Origin: Clostridia bacterium
Lineage (GTDB): Bacteria > Bacillota > Clostridia > Oscillospirales > Acutalibacteraceae
DNA: 40,766 bases
Assembly: GCA_017428625.1 (NCBI GenBank)
Contig: JAFRQM010000033.1
Location: 1 to 40,766, forward strand
Reading direction: 5' to 3'
Shown: positions 1-8,596 of the stretch, piece by piece
Position numbering within the stretch: the first letter of the stretch is position 1
Layout: each line of letters begins with the position of its first letter
Notes under the pieces: model-generated
Told to the model about the DNA's origin: nothing
Seen by the model: only the letters and a program-made list of their open reading frames with translations
The model's database searches: none
Translations under genes and position numbers: made by a program

Positions 1-757
1 AGTTTCCGGTTGCAGTATAACCGGTCCTGCCAAGATATGTTCCGTCCGTGGATTTTGAATAATTGTGAAGTCCGCCTTCCCCACCATAATCATCAATACT
101 GTAAGTGTATGTTTTGACAAGAACATTCTTATCTGAACCGACTGCATTCAAAGGATTACTGAATGATTTATCTGCATAATTACTGTAATAATTGACAGTG
201 AGATTATATGTTGTCGTTGTATTCATACTTACAGAATATACTGATATTTTCGATTCAGAACAACCGCTACTACAGTCTGCGTAGTATTTTTGGTTGTTCT
301 TTGCGCTGTTATGGGCATAAACGGTAATATAACCGGATGAATCTGTTCCACCCATAATAACTGTGTGCGTGTAGCCGTGGGTTGAACAATATGTAAATAA
401 TATATCTCCAACCTTAACTTTACCTGAATTAGATGATGCTTTAACAACCTGACCATATCCCGATGCAGAACTTGTCAATTTATATGCCGTTCCGTAACCG
501 CCATTAACCAAAGCATTTTTAACATTTTCAACACCGCTGGATGAAATGGTAACACCTCCCGCTTTGAGACAGGCTTTAACAAATGCTTGACAATCACCAG
601 AACCATCATTCCAATGGGCTTTTGCATAAGTGATGGCGTCATCCGGATTATAACCTGCGGCACTTGCTTTAAGTGTTCCGGTTCCTATCATTGTCACACC
701 TAATACCATCATCAGTGAAAGCACCAGTGACATAATTCTTTTTCCCATTGTTTTCAT
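1..757 (-). CDS. Secreted amidase-like protein (Amidase_6 type), 3' end beyond window
   Basis: The reading frame starts at ATG 757 behind GGAGGG (764-769) and stays open for 252 codons to the window edge, so the C-terminus is missing. Residues 1-34 form a signal peptide: a KR-containing start, a hydrophobic core, and a probable cut near KASA-AGYN. Residues 36-150 resemble the putative amidase domain family Amidase_6 (papain/CHAP-like fold). The presumed nucleophile is C56 in GSGDCQAFVKAC, the presumed histidine is H131 in GYTHTVIMGG, and a polar VYAHN follows at 146-150. The last ~90 residues are Ser/Thr/Tyr/Asn-rich and contain GRTGYTATGN, which resembles InlB/Listeria-Bacteroides surface repeats. 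Role is inferred as an extracellular peptidoglycan or peptide amidase; the substrate is unknown. The gene has its own promoter and a long structured leader. Confidence 0.72.
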   Translation of the reverse strand, partial: MKTMGKRIMSLVLSLMMVLGVTMIGTGTLKASAAGYNPDDAITYAKAHWNDGSGDCQAFVKACLKAGGVTISSSGVENVKNALVNGGYGTAYKLTSSASGYGQVVKASSNSGKVKVGDILFTYCSTHGYTHTVIMGGTDSSGYITVYAHNSAKNNQKYYADCSSGCSESKISVYSVSMNTTTTYNLTVNYYSNYADKSFSNPLNAVGSDKNVLVKTYTYSIDDYGGEGGLHNYSKSTDGTYLGRTGYTATGN

Positions 758-940
758 TTTTACCCTCCATAAAATAAAAAATGCGCAGCCGGAGCTGCGC
801 ATGAAAAACGCATAACTCCGTTTGCTGCGACACAAAGTTTTCCAAATAACGAAGCATGTGGAAATGAAGCCTGCGTTTTTACCGAAAAGAAAAAAACACA
901 TGCCTGTCGATACTTGAAAAACTATTAACTTTGTGTCGCA
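758..940 (-). promoter_or_regulatory. Structured 5' leader with terminator/antiterminator, upstream of secreted amidase
   Basis: This is the predicted 183-nt untranslated leader of the amidase gene. A perfect 14-bp inverted repeat (826-839 with 927-940) closes a domain whose inside carries a second imperfect helix and a 7-bp helix (854-860 with 897-903). After the closed domain comes a hairpin followed by T-runs (781-802), then the ribosome site. Bases 790-794 and 816-820 (CGGAG/CTCCG) could instead pair and consume the 5' half of that hairpin. The layout of promoter, aptamer-like domain, alternative hairpins and gene is that of a riboswitch or attenuator. I could not match it to ydaO, GEMM-I/II or another class I know by sequence. 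Confidence 0.55.
781..802 (-). terminator. Attenuator-type intrinsic terminator in amidase leader
   Basis: A 9-bp perfect stem (781-789 with 794-802, loop CGGA) is followed on the minus strand by TTTTTATTTT. It lies between the promoter and the start codon, so it would stop transcription before the gene. It is mutually exclusive with the 790-794/816-820 pairing. Confidence 0.65.
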
Positions 941-945
941 AGAAC

Positions 946-975
946 AGTATAACATAACTCATACGGTAAAAACAA
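946..975 (-). promoter_or_regulatory. Sigma-A-type promoter for the amidase gene
   Basis: On the minus strand TTGTTT (970-975) and TATACT (946-951) are 18 bases apart. The expected transcript start, near 939-940, coincides with the first base of the closing stem of the structured leader. Confidence 0.6.
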
Positions 976-999
976 GATTTTTATTATAAAACATTTCAA

Positions 1000-1470
1000 A
1001 ATCCAATATCTGATATCCAATGTCTGAAATCCAAAATCCAAATTCGTAGGTCACGGATACATCCGTGCCGAAATCGAAACAAAGGTTAATTCCACCGGAA
1101 CGCATGTATGCGTTCCCTACACCTTTTCCTCAACCCCGTCTGATATCCGACATCTGAAATCCAAAATCCAAACCGTAGGGGCATATTACGAGCACAAAGT
1201 AGGGGCGTTTATCAAACGCCCGCGAAATCAGACATTAGGTATAATTCCAAATTTCGAATATCGAATTCAAAATAAAAGGGCGCAAAGCGCCGATTTTAAA
1301 TATCATTGCAATTTCCCTTAACCTCGTCTGACATCTGAAATCTAAAAACAGCCTTCCCCTTGAGGGGAAGGGGGACCGCTCGCGGTGGATGAGGTGTCCC
1401 CCGTCTCACCGTTTTCCTCAACCTCATCCGACATACGAAATCCGATATCCGAAATCTAACATCCGCCCGC
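1000..1470. repeat. Gene-free region of short palindromes and dispersed repeats
   Basis: No credible gene lies here. A degenerate motif of the form CTCAACCTCATCCGACATC followed by TGAAATCCAAAATCC recurs near 1003-1041, 1124-1171, 1313-1347 and 1411-1465, and again at 8597-8646. Between copies sit near-perfect palindromes: 1097-1116 (GGAACGCAT arms), 1203-1221 (GGGCGTTT arms), 1279-1291 (GGCGC arms) and 1353-1370 (CTTCCCCT arms). It looks like a landing zone for small repetitive elements. Confidence 0.6.
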
Positions 1471-1510
1471 AAACCCGTAACCTATGTAAATATACAAAGA
1501 AAACCAAATA

Positions 1511-1542
1511 AAAAACTCCCCGTTCCGAGCAGGAACGGGGAG
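1511..1542 (-). terminator. Terminator of pckG
   Basis: An 11-bp perfect GC-rich stem (1516-1526 with 1532-1542, loop GAGCA) is followed on the minus strand by a T run at 1511-1515, just past the pckG stop codon. Confidence 0.85.
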
Positions 1543-1557
1543 AACATCTTTATTAAC

Positions 1558-3348
1558 TTACTCAACGTTCTTTTTGAGCGTTTCAAACTCTTTGCAAAGT
1601 TCTGCGGGTATTGTTGAGCCGAAATCGGTGAACTTCTTGTAGAACTGGGCAATGCCGTCAACTTCCTCTTTCCAGAGGCCTTTGTCAACGCTGAGGATTT
1701 CTTTGAGCTGCGCTTCGCTGACTTCATCCTCGATGCCTTCAAGGTTGATGTCTTCGGGCTTGGGAACATAGCCGATGGGTGTTTCAACAGCGTCAACCTT
1801 GCCTTCGCAGCGGTCGATAATCCAGTCGAGAACACGAAGGTTGTCGCCGAAGCCGGGCCACAGGAAGTTGCCGTCTTCGTCTTTGCGGAACCAGTTGACA
1901 TTGAAAATCTTGGGAGCCTTGTCGGGGTCAAGGGTTTTGCCGATATCAAGCCAGTGCTGCCAGTATTCTGCCATATCGTAACCGCAGAAGGGGAGCATTG
2001 CCATCGGGTCGCGGCGAACAACGCCTACCGCGCCTGCCGCAGCAGCCGTTGTTTCGGATGACATAATGGAGCCTACGAAAACGCCGTGGTTCCAGTCTCT
2101 TGACTGGTAAACGAGGGGAGCGAGCTTCGCGCGCCTGCCGCCGAAGAGCATTGCGCTGATGGGAACGCCGTCGGGGTTCTCAAACTGGTCGCTTATGCAG
2201 GGGCAGTTCTTCGCGGGGGCTGTGAATCTGCTGTTCGGGTTTGCGCCGGGCTCGGTTGCCGTTCTGCCGTCCCAGGGGTTGCCCTTCCAGTCAATTGCGT
2301 TTGTGGGCGGGTTGTTGTCAAGCTTCTCCCACCAAACGGTGTTGTTATCAAGGTTGTGGCAAACATTGGTGAATATTGTGCCCTTCTTTGTTGCCGCGAG
2401 GGCGTTCGGGTTGGATTTCTCGTTTGTGCCGGGGGCAACGCCGAAGAAACCGTTTTCGGGGTTGATGGCGTAAAGTCTGCCGTCAGGACCTTTGCGAATC
2501 CACGAAATGTCATCGCCGACTGTGAACACTTCATAGCCGTTCTTTTTGTATCCCTCGGGAGGAATAAGCATTGCAAGGTTGGTTTTGCCGCACGCTGAGG
2601 GGAAGGCGGCGCAGATATATCTTATCTGACCGTCGGGCTTTTTGAGACCTAAAATTAGCATATGCTCAGCCTGCCAGCCTTCTTTCCAGCCCTGATATGA
2701 AGCTATGCGAAGCGCAAAGCACTTTTTGCCGAGAAGAACATTTCCGCCGTAGCCGGAGTTTACGGAGATAATGGTGTTGTCCTGCGGGAACTGGCAGATG
2801 TAGCGCTTTTCTTCATCAATCTGGCATTTGCAGTGAAGGCCGCGAACCCAGTCGTCACTGTCGCCGAGAGCCTTGAGAACATCAAGACCGGTTCTTGTCA
2901 TAATAGCCATATTGAGAACAACATAAATGGAGTCTGTAAGCTCAATGCCGATTTTGGAGAACTTTGAGCCGACGGGACCCATTGAATAGGGGATTACATA
3001 CATTGTTCTGCCCTTGTAGCTGTCGCGGGCAATGTCATAAAGCATTTTATATGCCTCATCGGGCTCCATCCAGTTGTTTGTGGGGCCGGCCTCAGCCTTT
3101 GTTTTTGTGCAGATGAATGTTCTTGCCTCAACGCGGGCAACATCGTTTACAGCCGTGCGGTGAAGGTAGCAGTCGGGGAGGAGTTCCTGATTGAGTTTAA
3201 TCATTTCTCCCGTGCTGCAGCCCTCTGCGCGAAGAGCCTCTATCTGTTCTTCGGAGCCGTCAATCCATACAATATTGTCGGGCTTTACAAGAGCGATTTT
3301 ATCTTCAATCCAAGACAAAACGCTTTTGTTGGTTGTGTAATTTTCCAA
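1558..3348 (-). CDS. pckG: Phosphoenolpyruvate carboxykinase (GTP)
   Basis: The protein has 596 residues, the normal length for the GTP-dependent family rather than the ~530-residue ATP enzyme. It interconverts oxaloacetate and phosphoenolpyruvate in the cytoplasm, with GTP/GDP. The kinase-1 loop FPSACGKTNLAM contains the reactive cysteine (C253) typical of GTP-PEPCK, and TVGDDISWI, NPENGFFGVAPGT and FGGRR follow as expected. The start is a TTG codon at 3346-3348, placed 5 bases after AGGAGTG (3354-3360). The gene is monocistronic, with its own consensus promoter and terminator. In anaerobic Clostridia this enzyme often runs in the PEP-to-oxaloacetate direction; direction here is not decidable from sequence. 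Confidence 0.97.
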   Translation of the reverse strand: MENYTTNKSVLSWIEDKIALVKPDNIVWIDGSEEQIEALRAEGCSTGEMIKLNQELLPDCYLHRTAVNDVARVEARTFICTKTKAEAGPTNNWMEPDEAYKMLYDIARDSYKGRTMYVIPYSMGPVGSKFSKIGIELTDSIYVVLNMAIMTRTGLDVLKALGDSDDWVRGLHCKCQIDEEKRYICQFPQDNTIISVNSGYGGNVLLGKKCFALRIASYQGWKEGWQAEHMLILGLKKPDGQIRYICAAFPSACGKTNLAMLIPPEGYKKNGYEVFTVGDDISWIRKGPDGRLYAINPENGFFGVAPGTNEKSNPNALAATKKGTIFTNVCHNLDNNTVWWEKLDNNPPTNAIDWKGNPWDGRTATEPGANPNSRFTAPAKNCPCISDQFENPDGVPISAMLFGGRRAKLAPLVYQSRDWNHGVFVGSIMSSETTAAAAGAVGVVRRDPMAMLPFCGYDMAEYWQHWLDIGKTLDPDKAPKIFNVNWFRKDEDGNFLWPGFGDNLRVLDWIIDRCEGKVDAVETPIGYVPKPEDINLEGIEDEVSEAQLKEILSVDKGLWKEEVDGIAQFYKKFTDFGSTIPAELCKEFETLKKNVE

Positions 3349-3384
3349 AAAAACACTCCTTTCTTATTATCGTTACAGTAAATA

Positions 3385-3413
3385 ATTATATACAAAAACA
3401 GATATAAAGTCAA
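3385..3413 (-). promoter_or_regulatory. Promoter of pckG
   Basis: On the minus strand TTGACT (3408-3413), a 17-base spacer and TATAAT (3385-3390) form a near-consensus sigma-A promoter between the tsaD stop and the pckG ribosome site. Confidence 0.85.
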
Positions 3414-3435
3414 TCAATATATTGCACATAAAAAA

Positions 3436-4452
3436 TCAGTTTCTCTGTTCATCTATAGGCATTGTGGCACACGCGTTAAGCGAGAGCGAAGCGGTGTTGC
3501 CCGAAAGGTATTCGTAATAGCCCTGAGCGCCGACCATGGCGCCGTTGTCGCCGCAGTATTTAAGTTCCGGCATAAAAAGACGCCAGCCGTGTTCTTCGCA
3601 AAGCCCCTGCATTTTTGCGCGAAGCCGAGAGTTTGCCGAAACGCCGCCCGCCAACACGATTTTATCATAGCCGAAATTGACAGCCGCTTTCTCCGTGTTG
3701 TCGCAAAGGCATCGCGTCACGGCGTTTATGTAAGACGCTCCGAAGTCGGCAATGTCAATTTTTTCGCCTTTTTGCGCGCTGTTGTGAATAAGATTCACCG
3801 CGGCGGTTTTGAGCCCTGAAAAACTGAAGTCATATTCGCTGCCGTCAACCTTCGGGTATGGGAATATATACTTCGAAGGGTCGCCGCTCAGTGACGCTTT
3901 GTCAAGGTTTACTCCGCCGGGGTAGTCAAGCCCGAGCGCGCGCGCGGCTTTGTCCATACATTCGCCCGCCGCATCGTCGCAGGTGGCGCCGATTATCGAA
4001 AACTCCGTGTAACTTTTAACCTCGACTATGTGGCTGTGACCGCCCGAAACAACAAGGCACAGAAACGGCGGCTCAAGGTCCGGGTGAGTAATATAGTTTG
4101 ATGCAATGTGCGAGCGCAGATGGTGAACGGGCACAAGCGGCAGCCCCGTTGACATTGAAAGCCCTTTCGCGTAGTTTACGCCCACAAGCAGCGCGCCTAT
4201 AAGACCGGGCGCGTATGTCACCGCCACGGCATCGATTGAGCCAAAGGTTTCGCCCGCGTCGGAGAGCGCCTTTTCAACAACGGCGCAGATTGCCTGGGTG
4301 TGCATACGCGAGGCTATTTCGGGCACAACACCGCCGTAAACAATGTGCTCTTTTATCTGTGTTGCCACAACATTTGAAAGCACCTTTCTGCCGTTTTCCA
4401 CAACGGCGGCGGCTGTTTCGTCGCAGGATGATTCAATACCGAGAACTTTCAT
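3436..4452 (-). CDS. tsaD: tRNA N6-threonylcarbamoyladenosine transferase TsaD
   Basis: This 338-residue protein matches TsaD (Gcp/Kae1) throughout. TsaD moves the threonylcarbamoyl group onto A37 of ANN-decoding tRNAs, together with TsaB and TsaE, which are not in this window. Signature features are GIESSCDET at the N-terminus, VPEIASRMH (43-51), and metal-binding H111 and H115 in HLRSH. SGGHSHIV, DDAAGECMDKAAR, FSFSGLKTA and LAGGVSANSRLR belong to the ASKHA fold. It ends the polA-rimI-tsaD operon: rimI overlaps its start by 4 bases (ATGA junction). Confidence 0.97.
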   Translation of the reverse strand: MKVLGIESSCDETAAAVVENGRKVLSNVVATQIKEHIVYGGVVPEIASRMHTQAICAVVEKALSDAGETFGSIDAVAVTYAPGLIGALLVGVNYAKGLSMSTGLPLVPVHHLRSHIASNYITHPDLEPPFLCLVVSGGHSHIVEVKSYTEFSIIGATCDDAAGECMDKAARALGLDYPGGVNLDKASLSGDPSKYIFPYPKVDGSEYDFSFSGLKTAAVNLIHNSAQKGEKIDIADFGASYINAVTRCLCDNTEKAAVNFGYDKIVLAGGVSANSRLRAKMQGLCEEHGWRLFMPELKYCGDNGAMVGAQGYYEYLSGNTASLSLNACATMPIDEQRN

Positions 4453-4901
4453 ACTTTCTCCTTGAAATATTTTGTCATAATCAGCGCGTCCTCCGCGGGG
4501 GAGGTGTAAAAATTCTTTCTTATGCCCGCCTTTTCAAAGCCGAGTGAATAATATAAACTCAGAGCGGTTCCGTTTGACGGGCGCACTTCGAGAGTTATAA
4601 ATTCACAGCCCCGTTTCCCGGCATTCTCCGACGCGGTGTTTATAAGAGCCGTCGCGATTCCGTTGCGGCGCAACTCCTTTTTTACTGCAAGGTTCGCAAT
4701 TTCGCAACTCTCGAAATACTCATAAATTCCAATATATCCGCACACTTCGTCTCCGCTTACAGCCGCAAGAAAATGAGCGTTCGGGTTTGACAGCTGCGCT
4801 GAGAGGTCTTCTCTGCTCCACGGGTTTGCGAAGCACTCTTTTTCAAGTTCGTAAACCGCGTCAATGTGACAACTTTGAAACGGCACAATTTCAAAATTCA
4901 T
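4449..4901 (-). CDS. rimI: Ribosomal protein S18-alanine N-acetyltransferase RimI
   Basis: A 150-residue GNAT-fold protein begins MNFEIVPFQSC. Motif A (ELRRNGIATALI) binds acetyl-CoA, and LEVRPSNGTALSLYYSLGF is the typical RimI C-terminal signature. RimI acetylates the N-terminal alanine of S18; Bacillota genomes commonly place it beside tsaD, which supports the name. I chose ATG 4901, which sits after the polA stop codon with a weak AAGGG about 9 bases upstream. A longer start inside polA is possible but adds non-homologous residues. It overlaps tsaD by 4 bases. Confidence 0.9.
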   Translation of the reverse strand: MNFEIVPFQSCHIDAVYELEKECFANPWSREDLSAQLSNPNAHFLAAVSGDEVCGYIGIYEYFESCEIANLAVKKELRRNGIATALINTASENAGKRGCEFITLEVRPSNGTALSLYYSLGFEKAGIRKNFYTSPAEDALIMTKYFKEKV

Positions 4902-4905
4902 ATTA

Positions 4906-7482
4906 TCAGCCCTTCGCGTCATACCAGGTTTTGCCTCTGCCTACATCCGCCTCAAGTTTAACACGCATATTGACGGCGTTCTCCATTTCCTCTTTCAGAA
5001 TTTTCGCCGCCTCATCCGCCTCGTCAAGAGGGGCTTCAATAATGAGTTCATCGTGCACCTGCATTATCAGTTTTGATTTAAGGCACTGTGTTTTCAGTTT
5101 TTCATATACGCGAACCATCGCTATTTTGATTATATCCGCCGCCGTGCCCTGAATCGGCATATTGAGAGCCACCCTTTCACCGAAAGCGCGCAGCATATGG
5201 TTTGAGGACGAAAGTTCGGGCAGATATCTGCGGCGCATAAACATCGTTTCAACATAGCCGTTCTTTTTTGCCTTTTCGACTATTTCATCCATATATTTCG
5301 CAACCCCGCCGAAATTCGCAAGGTAGCCTTTTATGTAACTGTCCGCCTCAGCCCTCGAAACGCCGATATCTTTTGCCAGCGAAAAAGCGCCTATGCCGTA
5401 AACAATGCCGAAATTTACCGCTTTTGCCCTTGAACGCATAAGGGGAGTTATCATTTCAATCGGCATATTGAAAACCTGAGAAGCGGTAACGGTGTGAATA
5501 TCCGTGCCGTCGTTGAACGCCTTTATCATATTGGCGTCGTTGGCAGTGTGGGCAAGCACACGCAGTTCAATCTGCGAATAATCCGCGTCAAGCAGAACAC
5601 AGCCCTCTTTCGCGCGGAAAAATTTGCGCATCTCTTTGCCGAGTTCCGAGCGCACGGGAATGTTTTGCAGATTAGGCTCGGTGGATGATATTCTGCCCGT
5701 TCTTGTTTCGGTCTGGTTGAGTGTCGAGTGTATTCTGCCGTCGGGAGCAATGGCTTTAATCAGCCCGTCGCAGTAGGTCGATTTGAGTTTTGTGTAAGTG
5801 CGGTATTCGAGAATGTCCGCAACAACGGGGTAGTCGTCCGCCAGCCCTTCAAGCACATCCGCGCTTGTTGAATAACCGCTTTTTGTCTTCTTTTTCGAGG
5901 GTATTCCCATCTTTTCAAAAAGCGCCTCGCCGAGCTGTTTCGGCGAGTTTATATTGAACTCACAGCCCGTCTGACTGTATATCGAATCAACAAGTTTCTC
6001 GATTTTTTCGTCGAGCGTCTGACCGAATTCGTAAATGCCCCTGCGGTCAACCTCAAAACCCGTTATTTCCATTGATGCCAGCACTCCCGAGAGCGGCAGT
6101 TCGATCTCTTCAAGCAGGCGCCTCTGCGAGTTTTCGTCAACCTGTTTTTCGAGCGTTTCAAACAGCGCGGGCAGGTAAGCCGCCGTAAGAACGGGAGTGT
6201 CAACGCCCTCACGCTTTTCCGCGCCCGCGTATTCCTGCAGCAGCCTCTCTGCCGAGTAATTGCCCGACGAAGGGTTAAGCAGGTAAGCGCTCAGCATGGC
6301 GTCGCCGCAGATATTGTTTACTTCGTAACCGTTTTCAAGCGCAAAACGGTAAACCGCCTTTGCGTTGTAAGTGTATTTTTTTATTGACTTGTCAAACAGA
6401 AAATCCTCGCAGAATAAGGAATAAAACAGATTCAAAGGCGAACAGGATGCGACGCCGTTTTCGGCGGAAAAATAAAAAACATCGCTTTCAAGTATGAAAT
6501 ACGCGCTGCCTTTTTTTCGCAGAGTGTTTAAAAACAGAACAGTGTCGTCGATTTCAAACAATTCGGTTTTCAGTGCATCCCTGACCTGCGCCTTCGTTTC
6601 AATTCTCGGAGCCGCCTGCGGAAGCCCCAGTTTTTCAATCATTTTAAACATTTCAAGGTCAGAGAGCAGACGGGTGACTTCGTATGTGTCCGCGGGGGCG
6701 GGGATATATGAATTGTAATCGGTGTCAACGGGGGCGTTGAGGCGAATTGTGCCGAGGTCTTTGCTGAGAAACGCCATATCTTTGTCCGCGGCAAGTTTTG
6801 CCCTGACGCCTTCTTTTATATCAAGGCTTTCAAGGTTTTCATAAATATATTCGATGTTGCCGTATCTTTCAATAAGTTCGCTCGCCGTTTTCTGACCTAT
6901 GCCCGCAACGCCGGGTATGCAGTCGGAACTGTCGCCCATAAGCGCCTTTATGTCAATAAGCCCTTTCGGCTCCGTGAGGTAATCCTCTCTGATTTTCGCG
7001 GTGTCATATTTAACCGTCTGCGCCCTTCCCATCTTGGTTGAGGCAAGCAGAACATTAACCCTGTCGCTCACCAGTTGAAGAGAATCCCTGTCGCCCGTCG
7101 CGATATAGCAGAAACCGTCTTCGGGGCAGGCGGCGGAGAGCGTGCCTAAAATGTCGTCAGCCTCCCAGCCCGGCGTTTCAACAATTTTGTAGCCGAGCGC
7201 CGAAAGAATCTCTTTGAGAACGGGCAGTTGCTGTGCCAGTTCATCGGGCATCCCCTTGCGGTTCGCTTTGTAGCCCGAATACATTTCGTGGCGGAATGTG
7301 GGCGCTTTTACATCAAAAGCGACAGCCACCGCGTCGGGGTCGGTTTCTTCCTTCAGACGCAGAAAAATATTAAGAAAACCGTAAACCGCGTTCGTGAATC
7401 TGCCGTCTTTCGTGGTAAGCAGTTTTATTCCGTAGAACGCGCGGTTGAGTATGCTGTTGCCGTCGAGAACAAGAATTTTCAA
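4906..7482 (-). CDS. polA: DNA polymerase I (probably without proofreading)
   Basis: The protein has 858 residues and fills gaps and removes primers in replication and repair. The 5'-3' exonuclease domain (about 1-290) includes GWEADDILGT and GDRDSLQLV. The polymerase domain shows DADYSQIELRVLAHTA (motif A), RSRAKAVNFGIVYGIGAF (motif B) and QVHDELIIEAP (motif C). In the middle 3'-5' exonuclease region I see no DxE metal motif, so proofreading is probably lost, as in several Bacillota PolI. Start choice: GAGGTGAT (7488-7495) is an excellent Shine-Dalgarno site but abuts or overlaps GTG 7491 and ATG 7488, while TTG 7482 lies at ideal distance and gives the typical N-terminus MKILVLDGNSILNRAFYG. 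First gene of the polA-rimI-tsaD operon. Confidence 0.95.
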   Translation of the reverse strand: MKILVLDGNSILNRAFYGIKLLTTKDGRFTNAVYGFLNIFLRLKEETDPDAVAVAFDVKAPTFRHEMYSGYKANRKGMPDELAQQLPVLKEILSALGYKIVETPGWEADDILGTLSAACPEDGFCYIATGDRDSLQLVSDRVNVLLASTKMGRAQTVKYDTAKIREDYLTEPKGLIDIKALMGDSSDCIPGVAGIGQKTASELIERYGNIEYIYENLESLDIKEGVRAKLAADKDMAFLSKDLGTIRLNAPVDTDYNSYIPAPADTYEVTRLLSDLEMFKMIEKLGLPQAAPRIETKAQVRDALKTELFEIDDTVLFLNTLRKKGSAYFILESDVFYFSAENGVASCSPLNLFYSLFCEDFLFDKSIKKYTYNAKAVYRFALENGYEVNNICGDAMLSAYLLNPSSGNYSAERLLQEYAGAEKREGVDTPVLTAAYLPALFETLEKQVDENSQRRLLEEIELPLSGVLASMEITGFEVDRRGIYEFGQTLDEKIEKLVDSIYSQTGCEFNINSPKQLGEALFEKMGIPSKKKTKSGYSTSADVLEGLADDYPVVADILEYRTYTKLKSTYCDGLIKAIAPDGRIHSTLNQTETRTGRISSTEPNLQNIPVRSELGKEMRKFFRAKEGCVLLDADYSQIELRVLAHTANDANMIKAFNDGTDIHTVTASQVFNMPIEMITPLMRSRAKAVNFGIVYGIGAFSLAKDIGVSRAEADSYIKGYLANFGGVAKYMDEIVEKAKKNGYVETMFMRRRYLPELSSSNHMLRAFGERVALNMPIQGTAADIIKIAMVRVYEKLKTQCLKSKLIMQVHDELIIEAPLDEADEAAKILKEEMENAVNMRVKLEADVGRGKTWYDAKG

Positions 7483-7502
7483 GTTCATCACCTCAAAAAA
7501 TC

Positions 7503-7508
7503 AGTATA
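7503..7508 (-). promoter_or_regulatory. Probable -10 element for polA
   Basis: On the minus strand TATACT (7503-7508) lies about 20 bases before the polA start. Only a poor -35 (GTGAAA, about 18 bases further up) is visible, so this is a weaker call than the divergent dus promoter. If used, the leader is very short. Confidence 0.4.
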
Positions 7509-7547
7509 ACATATTATTAAAGATTTTTCACCATTTTTTTATAAAAG

Positions 7548-7576
7548 TTGTTTTTATTGTAAAAGTATGCTAATAT
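7548..7576 (+). promoter_or_regulatory. Promoter of dus
   Basis: TTGTTT (7548-7553), a 17-base spacer and TAATAT (7571-7576) lie in the divergent polA/dus intergenic region. Confidence 0.65.
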
Positions 7577-7610
7577 ATCACGCAAAAGAAGCAAAAAGGA
7601 GTGAAAAGCC

Positions 7611-8582
7611 GTGAAAATCGGGAATGTGAATATTGACGGTTACGCAGCCCTCGCGCCTATGGCGGGTGTTGCGGATATGGCTTTTCGCGAATTATGCGTT
7701 GAATACGGAGCGGCTTATGTTGTAAGCGAAATGGTGAGCGCCAAAGGTGTTTCAATGCACGATCGCAAATCAGGCGCTCTTATGGTTCTTTCTGAAAAAG
7801 AACGCCCCGCCGCTATTCAGATTTTCGGCTCCGACCCCAAAACAATGGCGGACGCTGCCATAAAGGCACAAAACTTTACTTGCGAGATAGTCGATATAAA
7901 TATGGGTTGTCCCGCACCGAAAATTGTCAACAGCGGCAACGGTTCCGCCCTTATGAAGAATCCGGCGCTCGCTGCAGAAATAACGGCTGAATGTGTAAAG
8001 GCAGTAACCTTGCCGGTTACTGTTAAAATGCGTTCGGGTTGGGATGAAAACAGCATTAACGCGGTTGAACTCGCGAAGCGATGCGAGGCGTCGGGAGCGT
8101 CCGCAATTACCGTTCACGGGCGCACAAGGGCGCAGATGTATGCCCCTCCCGTGAATATTGACATTATCCGCGAGGTCAAAAAGAATATAAAAATACCTGT
8201 CATCGGCAACGGCGACATTGACGGCGCTTTAAGCGCGAAGGCGATGTTTGAAAACACAGGCTGCGATTTCGTTATGGTCGGCAGGGGAGCCCTCGGCAGA
8301 CCGTGGGTATTCGCCCAGATAAACGAGTATTTCAGAACGGGCAATATTCTGCCCGAACCGCCCCTTGAAGAGAGAATGCGGGTAATGCTCACCCATATTC
8401 AACGCCTCTGCGATTACAAAGGCGTTTATATCGGTATGCGTGAAGCAAGAAAACACGCCGCCTGGTATATCCGCGACATAAGAGGCGCCGCAGCTTTCAG
8501 AAACGAAATCGGCAAACTCGAAACAATGCAGGAACTTCACGAACTCGCGCAGAAAGTCATCCGTAACAACCCCGGAACATGA
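7611..8582 (+). CDS. dus: tRNA-dihydrouridine synthase (DusB/NifR3 type)
   Basis: This is a 323-residue FMN-dependent TIM-barrel enzyme that reduces uridines in tRNA D-loops. It shows LAPMAGVADMAFR (FMN/phosphate region), VDINMGCPAPKIV with the catalytic cysteine C100, MRSGWDE, TVHGRTRAQMY and VMVGRGALGRPWVF. The start is GTG 7611, about 9 bases after AAGGAG. An in-frame GTG at 7601 is too close to the ribosome site. It is monocistronic between its own promoter and a hairpin terminator. DusB-like assignment within the Dus family is likely but not proven by sequence reading alone. Confidence 0.95.
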   Translation: MKIGNVNIDGYAALAPMAGVADMAFRELCVEYGAAYVVSEMVSAKGVSMHDRKSGALMVLSEKERPAAIQIFGSDPKTMADAAIKAQNFTCEIVDINMGCPAPKIVNSGNGSALMKNPALAAEITAECVKAVTLPVTVKMRSGWDENSINAVELAKRCEASGASAITVHGRTRAQMYAPPVNIDIIREVKKNIKIPVIGNGDIDGALSAKAMFENTGCDFVMVGRGALGRPWVFAQINEYFRTGNILPEPPLEERMRVMLTHIQRLCDYKGVYIGMREARKHAAWYIRDIRGAAAFRNEIGKLETMQELHELAQKVIRNNPGT

Positions 8583-8596
8583 TAACAATATCTCAA

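Noticed and set aside
758..940. Known riboswitch classes (ydaO c-di-AMP, GEMM c-di-GMP) for the amidase leader
   Set aside because: The conserved sequence blocks I remember for these classes are not present; left as unassigned.
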